DNA of 64,000 bases from Dipetalonema caudispina (lineage: Eukaryota; Nematoda; Chromadorea; Rhabditida; Onchocercidae): assembly GCA_013365325.1 (NCBI GenBank), contig JABVXV010000035.1, forward strand, positions 1 through 64,000, written 5' to 3'. Below the pieces are notes generated by a model that did not search any database, was not told where the DNA came from, and was given only the letters and a program-made list of their open reading frames with translations. The stretch's first letter is position 1; each line of letters opens with the position of its first letter. Of the stretch, positions 50,746 to 64,000 are shown one piece after another. Made by a program: the position numbers and the translations under genes.

Positions 50746-53700
50746 TTGGTTACGGGAAATTACGTAGGTTAACCTTTCACTGAGACTTTTCATTACCTTA
50801 CATCTAATTTTTCTTTAGTTTATTACGAATAGAACTGGAAAAAGGAGATAGGGCGGGTCAGATTTCAGCACCACAACAGCTGTTTGCAAAACAATCCATC
50901 TGTTTTGAAATTCAATTTTTCAGCGCATAAAACACAAAGTGCATTAAATCAGCTTGTTGTGTGATTTATTAACACTTTTCATCATATTTCATTTCAATCT
51001 GCTTGAATTGAAATTGCCTCTTTCTCATAGTACATTAAAGCTTTGTTTCATTTAATCGATTTATTACTTTTAGTGTGCTTCAAATTTAGATAGAAACACA
51101 TCATTATAAATGATTTAAACAAAAATTACACCAAGAGAAAATATCAAGCAGTCTGCAGAAGAATGGTGAAACCGTAAAATTATACTTCAGTGATTAATGA
51201 TTATTGTCTGTATAATGTTATTCCATCAATAATAAGCTTCTTCAGCAGCAAGATTTTAAAGGTTCTAATAAAGTAGAATTTTTGAAGAAAGAAAAAATTC
51301 TTGTGGACAAGAAAACAAGAGTGCAACAAGATAACGATTTTTATTCACAAAGTATAGATACTCTAAGGCCTAAATAAATATTGCCCAGTAGGCATAATTT
51401 AGGTCTTAATTTTCAGCAGTATAAGAAACACTTAAAAGCTGCATTCCTTTAAAGTTCAACACCGATATCTTTAATTTTAGAAAGTTCCCTGCAGGGGTGC
51501 TTCCCATCCAGTACTAAATGGATGCAAAGTGATTTTAATGGCTGTGAATGACTAAAAGAATGAACAATATAAAAAGCATGCTGAAAGTAAATTTTAGGCT
51601 ACCACAATTTTTATTTTAAAAATACATTTATATGTATTACATGCAATAGATGTCGTAAACGTATCAGTATCATCGCTATCAAGTGCTGTACATTTCCGCA
51701 AGAATGTGGAAAAAGTTTTGAAATGACGATCTTGAAGCTATAATATATGCCTTACAATTTATTTCGAATAGAATTTTTAAAAGTCGGGAAGTAGTACCTT
51801 CTCAAAATGTCTTCAGAAATTTACAGTAATATGAAAATTTTCTGACCCGCAAAAAACTGCCGAAACTACTGGTATCACTCTGCCTTTTCTCGATTACACT
51901 GACTTTTTGCAATTTGCTGCTCAATTCACTTTAAAAAAAAAGTGATTTCATTCAGAAATAAAAATGATGAAATAGACTATCCTGCCAACTTTCGCATTAA
52001 AATGACTGTTCTGACAAGCAATTTACCAGGGAAGTGAAAACATCAGAAAAGAGTTTATGTATTCCGAACTGAATAAAATTCAGGAATGAGATGAGTGTCT
52101 TCGGAAATAGGTAACTACTTCGCAATCAGAACATGATAGAGTATGGCTAATATAATTTATTGAAGATACTAACACACTGTTTTTTTTTTTTTTTTTTTTG
52201 CAGTAGCTCAACAATTCCAATTCTCCTTGAAACGAATGGACCTGCCAAAAACCACTCCACCGTGTTTCCTGTTGTCAATTCCAAACAGTGAGAAAACAAG
52301 AGCAAAGGTCTCAATCAATCCTTACTTCAGTAGCTATTCATCAAATCAGTGCTAGAGAAAATTCTGATAGCTTTGCAACTGCTGTACTGTGCATTGTTGT
52401 TCATTCCGAGACACTTTCTCTGCAAGAATGAGTTCCATGCAAGAACCATATAAGAAGAGAAAGGTGGCAGTACCTTTATGCTTGGGAAATGTTAGTACTG
52501 GTCAACTTACAAATGTGATGTAACGTGCGTAAAATAATTATCAGTTCACTGTACAAAATTGAATATTAAAATACAGTATTGATATTAAAGATAAATATCA
52601 AATAATAGTACTGACTTTACACTGAAATAAATGAACTTACAAAATACACTAAAATAAAAACAAACGCTTCTGCAAATGATATTATAAAGCATAAACCAAA
52701 TAAAGTAGTGTAAAAACTACCCATTACGTAAACACGGCACAATTACGATAAATGATGAATAGTTCGAACGACAAAAAAGAATATTTCCGCAAGAAATATT
52801 CACAAAATTTAATGAGTGGATGAAAATTTCATCACTGATAACACCGCAAAAATTAAGAAATCGAGAGGTACTCACTGTAATATGTAACTAGTCAAAATTT
52901 AAACGAAAACTAATGACGCACAGAATATTAGGAAAATCATCACCAATTGAAAAAAGTATATGATGAGATCAGAAGGAATTGTTTGTCCAGTCGTATACAG
53001 CAGAAGGTAATTAATTATCTGAAATCGATGTTGCACCTAACCTAAAACTATCGAAGAAAAAATGAACAAAAGGAAAAAAGCGGGAATTTGTAGATTATGT
53101 ACTTGCCACACTTCGAAAACAAGAAGCGTGGCAAGGTAATGTCGTGAACCAATACCAGGTGAAGCAATCAGAGAAAAGCGAATTATACATTATCCCTTTC
53201 AATGACTTGGCGTTTTTTTCTAGCAATATAGAAAAGACACGAAAGAAACGGATTGATGACAATTAATTCCACAACATAATGCAGAATAATTACATCTGGT
53301 CTAGTCTTTAATTCTAGCAAAGCATATTCTTTGCAGCTTCCCCTCTTATATGTACCCTTCTCACTCTGGCACGAACTATAGCACTGAATATACTGAATTC
53401 AAGGTAACGATATGTTTAATTTAGGCGTCTTTCCGCGCAAATCACTGACGTTTTGTCATAATGTTAAAAATTCGTAACGATCACCACAGGACTGAACTAC
53501 ACTCTCTTAAATATCTATTAAATCTCTTGACAAATTAAGTATCTTGTTACTAGCATATCGTTTGCCTCCAAAAAATCTTAAATAAAAAACTACTGACTTC
53601 TCTGATCCATTAACAAAAATGTGTGTACAGAATTCGATGAAAGAGAGTAATATCAATTCAAAACAAGAGGAACGAAAAGCACAAATGCCATGCAGATGTA

Positions 53701-54647
53701 TTAACAAATCACTAGTCGACAGGAAAGAGGTACATTAATATTAAACGAGAATTAAATCTAGACGAAGGAAGCCATAACCATTGTAAACTATACCAGTTTT
53801 GCGTAACAGCAACTTATTCAGACAAGATGTAATTTCTCGTTGAAATCGAATACAGAGACAAACTGTAGATGCAAAACATAATCCATAGCATACATTGTTA
53901 GCTGCCATCATTTTTAATATCAAAAATAAACGAAATAATATTATATTTAAGCCATTAATCAGACTGTTTCTCGAAAAAAAAAAAAAAAAAAAAAACGCTT
54001 TAATTCTAGTTTCTACCCGTGGTATATTAAACTCAAATATTGAAATGCTTCTAAGTAACGAACTACTTTTTAACATAAACACAGGAGACTGATAAGGATA
54101 TCCGGAAATATTCACGAAAAATAAACCCCAAGTATTCTGGCAACAATTTGAAAGCGTACAAGACGAGCAAGGAAATAAAAACAAAAAACGAAATCATTCG
54201 AAAATACGCTACACATCAGTCATGACAATCGGTAAGCGAAGCTGACCTTATCAACATTAACGGCCATTTACGGAATAACACTTATATGACCTTCCCCCTC
54301 CCCTGAGTATTTGCTGTTGAAAAGCTTGACTGGGTCATTGTGTCCTAATACGATAGAACCGCACTAGCTTTAAGGTCCTTGCATTTTTGAGAAAATTCTG
54401 AAGACCAGCCACTTCTATCGTAGAAACGCCTACCTTTCAACTGCAATAAAAAAGAAATTACACGAAGCATCATCAATTTGCTAAACCAAACATTGTGTCA
54501 CAAAACAGTACAAGAGGAATTCTAAACAATAAAGAAAATCAATTTTGATTTTGCAAATCCAAATGAAATCAAAAATAACCAATACAAAATATACTGGTCC
54601 AAACAAACAGCAAAAAACACATAACCTAGCTCATATCAAGCTCGATG

Positions 54648-54851
54648 TTAGTCTGCCATCCAGAGATATGTAAGCTGTTCAGTTTTCGGATATTTGCTGC
54701 ATAAAATCATGCCTGGATGAAAATGCTTCGGTATGGCAAAATAAGTTAGGGCTCTGATAAGTTTTTCTTTTTTAAAACTGGAAATTTGTTTCCAAAATTT
54801 ATCATTTTTTTCTGTTTTACGTTTATGAACAATCTTAAGGTCTTCTATCAA
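54648..54851 (-). CDS. Unidentified open frame
   Basis: 67 open codons of protein-like composition (KIVHKRKTEKNDKFWKQISS, FAIPKHFHPGMILC) ending in TAA, opening just after an in-frame stop and without an ATG near its start. It could be one exon of a gene or a transposon fragment; I recognise no family. Confidence 0.15.
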   Translation of the reverse strand: MIEDLKIVHKRKTEKNDKFWKQISSFKKEKLIRALTYFAIPKHFHPGMILCSKYPKTEQLTYLWMAD

Positions 54852-55003
54852 CTTTGGTCAAATTGATAAGAATTTGGGAGACTAGTAGAAATCAGTTAGA
54901 TATCCCGAAAGCTTAATATTACTCGGATAAACATGTGAAAAGTAACTAAACACAACACTACTGCATGCTGAATTTTCTGAGCTGGCAAAAAGAGGTACCA
55001 TAG

Positions 55004-55303
55004 TTGACGGTTTACGAATGGGGAATAGGGCTAATTGTAAAAATATACAGCTTGAATCATCGACAACATAAATTAAATAAACCAAGAGATCAGTGTAAGA
55101 AGGCAAAAGTGGGAGTCGAGGTTATGAGTTTAAAGCCAAAAGACACTAGGATCCCAAAAGAGCAAGGAAACGGCAACAGTGATATTACAAACTATCGCCC
55201 AAATTTGATCCCGACAGATTTACGAAGATACAAGAGATGTACGACGAAATTTTTTAAAACTCACAATTGTATAGCTAAAAACAGGAAATGGAGTAGGCAG
55301 TAA
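55004..55303 (+). mobile_element. Non-LTR retrotransposon (LINE) reverse transcriptase relic
   Basis: An open stretch contains TRIPKEQGNGNSDITNYRP followed by a basic helix region, which has the layout of the LINE reverse-transcriptase N-terminal motif (I-P-K-x-G ... D-x-x-N-Y-R-P-I-x-L). The usual Ile-Ser-Leu after YRP is replaced, no catalytic FADD box or endonuclease is present, and the frame ends soon after, so this is a short dead fragment. Confidence 0.4.
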
Positions 55304-56733
55304 CATCGAGCTAATGCATATGAGAGAAGCAATTACTATATATATATATAACAAAATCAATATAGAACATCTTCAAATTGTCAAGCAGTCCACAAAATTC
55401 CACATGAAACTGAATATACAGTCATACCCAGTAAGAGAAAGGTGTGTACGCTCAGCGTATAATATTAACGAAATCACAAAACAAAAGAAATTAGAATGAA
55501 ATCGAGAGTGTACCAGAAGCTATAGGAACATTTGTGCACAGCTAACAAATCATATCATTCATGATATTAACTATCTCATTAAGACTACAACACTCAATCA
55601 CTTGATGATAACTGATTTATTACTGATTCCAAAAATATTAAAAAAAGTTTCCCTGAATTAATTATGCAACGCTACATGGGGAAGTGACAAATAAACGAAA
55701 CGAGTAAAATGAGATAAACATGAATGTTTGTGAGATATGTACACGAAAGGCTGTATTTGCAAGGTTCAGAAAAAAATTTTCCTGAGAACATGAATAGTAT
55801 ATAGATAGAACAGATACTAATAGACTGGAACCAGCAGTAATAGTCCAGTACTCAATTTATTATTTTCCGAATAAATTATAAAGCCTCCAAGTTAAATGGA
55901 ACTGAGGATCTGAGAGGTACTGTAGTCAAAGTTAGACGTCACCTAACTAAAAATTAAAGCGAGATTCCGTCAATCAGGAATTTTAAAACTACACTAAGTT
56001 AAGTTAGTAAATCTCGATACTTTTTTTCAGCTGTAGTATCAATATCCAAGCTTAAAACTAAATAATTTGCAGTGGCTTCGTCACTTATTCATATGTACTC
56101 TGACTGTTGAAACAGCTATTACAATATAAATGGCTGCGATAAAGAAATCGATTCAGCACCTCGTCAAAAAGTTAGGAAGCAAAAGGCACTAAATGTGAGT
56201 GTACATGTTTCTTTGAAAGCACATAAAGAAAACGATAAAAATGAGATACAGAATGTGGGAGAAGTCAGCGAAACTTCAAAAACCAAAACTTGGTTCCAAA
56301 CCGACCGAAGTGGTAATGTTTATAAAATAACAAATATGATTCTAAGGATAGACTGCTAAGCTCTCCAAGATGTTGTTTTGTTTTAAACATAGAAATTAAA
56401 ATTTTAGAAATGTGGAAAGTTTTGGGTGTTCCAGGACATTAATCTTTTCATCTATATTACTACTTGTGTTCTAGACAAATGAGTTAACTTCAAGGAACAT
56501 TGGTCGATCAATTCATCTCTGAGTAGTGGTTAGTAAAGTGACAACATAACATGCTAGTTCGATGAATTTAAATATAGTGAAATAAAAGCAACATATTACC
56601 ATAAGCCAAAATGATGGTCATGAAGATTGCTAGTTCTATTCAGGCTAGAAGTTTGCAATATCGACAAGAAAAATACATATCGCTCTTGAAGTATTCATCA
56701 GCAAAATATCGTGCAACTATCAAAACTTTCCAT

Positions 56734-59761
<3,028 letters not shown>

Positions 59762-59796
59762 CCAAGTTATACTTACGGAATGATCATACCAGGAAC

Positions 59797-62700
59797 CTGA
59801 AAAGTATTCTGTAAAAGTAGGACGTAATAAATAATGTACAGTTACTAAATTCCTCTCTGCGTCTAAAACCGCAGAAAACGACGAAATCGCGCAGACATCA
59901 GTAGATTCTACGACAGTGCGATATTAAAATGCTACAAACACAAAAATGCTTGAATCCAATTCAACCTCAAAAATCCGCCTGGTATCCTCAAAAACATTTC
60001 ATGCTAAAAGAACTAACCAACTCACGAACAAACTGTATTTCAAAAAATACCCTCAAGTACGATGCGCACACCGGTTTTTTACGGTTGAGGAATCATAATC
60101 CATAAATGCGGATTCAACTTGCGAGAAAGTAATATTTCTCAAAACTTAACATAGAAGGATAGCTTTTTGCAAAGCACAGATGATACTTTACTGAATAAAA
60201 CGCAATGAGCAATATAACTAGACAATAATTTATTGACATAATTGACATTTCCAAAAACAAATTACATATCTATACTTCTAAACCAAAACTCTGGTTCAGA
60301 AACTGTACTCTTGCCTTCTTTGAAGGTCAAACGTATAGTCGGAAACAATCGCTTATCAAATAAAAAGAATGATCGTTCAACAAAATCAATGCAGTACAGT
60401 AGAGTATTTTATAATCCGTTTAAAAAATATTGGAGAAATGAAGCATTCATTGAGAGTACCTGAATGTGAACAGCAACAACAACAATTACCATGTAATGAC
60501 TTATTATAATTAAAATTGAAGGGTAAAGCACCAATGCATTAAAAGAACGGCAACAGCACTCCCTTCATGATAAGTTTAATTCTCGCATTAGATGATTTTG
60601 CCGAAGTCGATAAAGAATTATCATATTAACGTACGCTTAAACAATAGAGTAAACTGACAAGAGGTAAAAAGAATTAAAGAATGATACACTCAGGAAAAAC
60701 TTAAGGTAATAATGGAAGCTCGTTTAATTGATTTCTGCAAGAAAATAATAACCACTGGTATAAAATCTGTCGCAAAGCTCAGAAAAATCTCGGATTACTG
60801 CATATATTCTGAACAATATGTAAATTAAGAGAATTGGAAATTAAGCTTAGATGTCGATCCTCTATTCCAGTATTTTCGTTTATACATATCAACAGTCTTT
60901 TTCTAAAAAAAAAAAAAAAAAGATGATATCAAAACCTATTTTTCATTAACAGCACATATTACCAACACCGGTTCTACAACAACATTAACAAACAAGGTAG
61001 GAAAAGTTTATCGAAAAACTGAGGTTATATGCAAGACAGCAACTTGTGCAGCAATTACCTGAGTGCACTGATGCACACCGAGTTCGGCAGAGATTTTTCT
61101 TAAGGAAAGCAGAATTCCTGATACACCTCATGAAAAAAATCACGCGATGATACTAGCGGACCTTCTTGTGAAGAAATGAACTGAATCCCTTCTAATCACT
61201 TTTACGAAACAACTTCCTCGCTTATGGCCTTACTGATTTTACAGTTACAAAACTTATCAAATAATATTGAAAGCTTAAGATGAACAATTAAAAAAGTTCA
61301 TACATAAGCAAAAACTCGGTTCAAACTCCTTAACTAACTTCTCTACAGCGATATCGAATCGTAATTTCATATAGCACAACCTCCTACAAGCCAATTCAAC
61401 ATTGTGACTGAAGGAAAAAATTCAATGAAGCGAGAAACAGTTCAAAGAATAATGTTATAAGCAATGAGTTTGTATGATTCTTTACAGTTAAATGTACTGT
61501 AATACAATTAAGCGTTAATGATGGAACAGAACTATCAAATGAATTTGAGAAGTATTACTAGACGTTAATGAAAGAACTACTTCTAGCATATATTGCGGAT
61601 ACTATTCCAATCCAATAGCCCTGTAGATATGATTATTCAAAAGGTATAGCATAAAAAAATGATGAAATGTCACATGCAGGCTACTTTATCATGAAGCGTT
61701 CTTGTAACCTACTTTTCGTCTCGCTCATGTCGAGTACAACGGAAACGCTATACATTAAACCTAAAGAATTTTAAAATACCACAGTTTACACAGGAAACAA
61801 ATTACAATCGAAATATGTATTATATTTCGGTATAAAGAAGCAAAATGTTAGGAAATACGACAAGCACTCGCCATTATAATGAATTATTACAGTATAATTG
61901 TTTCCAGTTTGAATAAAATTCATAAACAAAATTAATTCATATTGCGATAACGCTGAAGTGTCAGACACTAAAAATTAAAAGCGATTAAAACAACACAGTA
62001 GGCAACTTTTTAGGCAAACAAAAATATTAAACTAAAGATCAAAAGGAGTGATCCGATCGTGCCCGAACATGTATACCACTGTGACAACTCCTCGCGGAAG
62101 ACTTGTTTACAACGAAGAAATGAATGTGAAAAACCTAGCTTTTCAACCGAATCGTATTACGACGACTTTTGGATATCTTCTTTGATAATTCTAAAGATAA
62201 CTGATGACAATCACTAAAACATAAAATGTACTGACCACACACAACGATAAGCGTATATTTTTTGCGAAAAACATCGGTATATTTTTTCTGAAAGATGCTC
62301 ATAAATCATTCATTCATCCAACAGGCAACTTTTCTGATGAAAATCTGCAGAATTGATGCATGGTGCACAGTGAGCACTAGCTGATCCTACTACAGATTTT
62401 GCTGTAATTTGCAGATGAACCTACATATGATTGGTTGGAAATCAATATATTTTGGGTTTTCGCTCCAATGAAGGCTATGTCGCATTTTTCTAAAAAGGGA
62501 TTACCACTAACATTTTATGAAGTTAGAATATACTGCTATGTGTAAAGACAAACAAGACTACTTTGTCATCTTTCAATTCTCACCGTCCGTGTCCGCGAAT
62601 TGCCACAACCAATTTCTTGAATAGTGATTAATAAAAAAGAAACTAAAACTATTACCATCAGATTTTTACTCTCACAACGCATTTTGTTTTATTTGAAAAT

Positions 62701-64000
62701 AAGTTCATGCCTAGTAAGTGGCCACTAATTTTCATACATTTTTCACTGTCAGTCCTTTTGTACGGCTTTGTGGTAATATTTCTATTTCCTAACAGTTTTG
62801 TCCTAATTCTGCGATACACTAGCCAAATCTCTCTGACCAATCAACGATGGTGGTAAGTTCAGGTAAGATATAGCTCCACGAAGTTTGACCAGTAAATAAG
62901 GTATATCCAATCAGTATAAATTATCGGTGTGAAAAGTCAAAAATTTTCATATGTTGCATAGCTAAGTAAAGAAAACGTTGGATCCTGGTCAGCCATTCTT
63001 TTGATGCCGTCACTGTTAAAACATGCTTGTATTGCCTCATATTTGCCTTAAATAATCTTTCATCTAACGAACAACACATATTAGCAGTAGCAAAACAATA
63101 ACCTGATTTGAATGTAATTATGCCAATAGATAACTCAAGTTCTGCAACATTCAATGAGCAATTTCTTTGGATTTTAAGACTTAGTTCAATGGAAAGGTTT
63201 TCCCACACTCAGTAGGAAAAGAATTGTAACTGACAGACGGAAATCTTTTATATAAATGTTGTATTGAAGTGACCGCACAAGATAGTTCATTGAAGAATAA
63301 AACTTAACTGAGTTGGAATAATTTCCGAATAAATTCAATATCAAGCTCATTTGTATGTTACCTCGTGATACGCAGTAATTCGCCTGAGAATATCGCTAGA
63401 ACAAATTCACAACACCATTAATTACTTCCGTAAACATTCTGTACAGTAACATTACCTAAGAATCATCACTCCAATTACCTCTGAACGCGATAAGAGTGGT
63501 TGTGTACCACCCACGTCCATTTATGCACCCCCCTTGATCCTTTCAATATCAACCCTCACACCACCTCACTTCACCCCCACGTACTTCCACCCACTTTGGC
63601 AAGTTCCTCCAATCGAAGCGCGTGCTGTTGATTTGCAAACATCAGTCAACCGCGAAATACCAGCCCACAATGCAAGTTTGTTGGGACGATTACTTGCCGG
63701 CAGTCGTGGGGTTATGCAGATTCGGGGCTTCTGGTTCTGAGATTGTCTCGTGACGAATGTTCCGGGGTTTTGCAGTGTAGGAAATATTCAAGATAGTGTG
63801 GGGAGCAATACAATCGAGCGAATTCAAACGATGAAAGTGGTAAAAGGATAAAGGAAATAACATACATATGCATGCAATACACTTCATAGTGACAAATTTT
63901 TGGAAATAAAATTGAATTCCAACTCTTTAAGTTGTTGAGATATAAACTTTGGCATCTTGTTTGTTGTCAGAGTGATAACGTAATGCAAGCAAAAGGGTAG
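59797..64000. other. Intergenic region to window end
   Basis: No supported gene. Minus-strand open frames at 62658-62840 and 62921-63208 have protein-like composition but no ATG near the start and no recognised domain. From about 63480 to 63780 the base composition shifts to GC-richer, CA/CC-rich sequence that looks like a promoter or first exon of a gene beyond the window; a plus-strand frame there (ending RGVMQIRGFWF) is unassigned. Confidence 0.5.

Larger units (their letters stand above)
48151..56733. other. Intergenic DNA with inverted repeat and LINE relic
   Basis: About 8.6 kb between two convergent genes. It contains the inverted repeat 49295-50745, a short 5S-rRNA-like fragment at 51484-51520, exon-like frames after a long poly-T at 52178-52199, an unassigned open frame at 54648-54851 and a LINE reverse-transcriptase relic at 55004-55303. 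No gene is confidently supported. Confidence 0.6.

Overview
The window reads as nuclear DNA of a nematode, most likely a parasitic clade III (filarial-type) worm; the genus cannot be fixed from this sequence alone. The grounds are a very AT-rich background, genes broken into many small exons with TTTCAG-type acceptors, probable trans-splice acceptors a few dozen bases upstream of start codons, and nematode-type gene families: a ZIG-like two-Ig secreted protein, a filagenin-like aromatic thick-filament protein, a troponin T and a divergent arrestin-domain protein. No bacterial, rRNA or tRNA genes were found. Exons below were joined by hand; in every recognised gene except one (the NADAR gene middle) the exon phases add up to a single uninterrupted reading frame.

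Layout. 1-3.9 kb: mostly noncoding, with a GC-richer unexplained block (0.74-1.56 kb) and one candidate 3'-terminal exon. 3.96-6.38 kb (-): arrestin-domain protein, 6 exons. 13.17-19.37 kb (+): epsinR/CLINT1 orthologue, 12 exons, one GC-AG intron. 21.99-22.34 kb (+): a tentative 75-residue membrane protein. 25.06-26.82 kb (+): two-Ig secreted protein of the ZIG/ImpL2 type, 6 exons, with a second inferred GC-AG intron. 33.44-40.53 kb (-): troponin T, 11 exons, ending in its own 12-Glu exon; its first intron holds a 3.2-kb same-strand open exon whose donor phase matches troponin T exon 2. 46.84-48.15 kb (+): 200-residue filagenin-like protein, 6 exons. 49.3-50.75 kb: large diverged inverted repeat. 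55.0-55.3 kb: LINE reverse-transcriptase relic. 56.73-59.76 kb (-): NADAR-domain protein with a long Ser/Thr-rich N-terminus. The rest is AT-rich intergenic DNA with microsatellites and hairpins.

How the genes relate. Troponin T (thin filament) and the filagenin-like gene (thick filament core) lie head to head about 6.3 kb apart, so the 40.6-46.8 kb interval may carry shared muscle control elements. The other genes serve unrelated jobs: membrane traffic (epsinR, arrestin), extracellular signalling or adhesion (ZIG-like) and nucleotide/ADP-ribose chemistry (NADAR).

The most interesting observation is the giant exon inside troponin T. If spliced as its phase predicts, it would make a roughly 1,437-residue troponin T with a long, unrecognised, probably disordered N-terminal arm, driven from an internal promoter.
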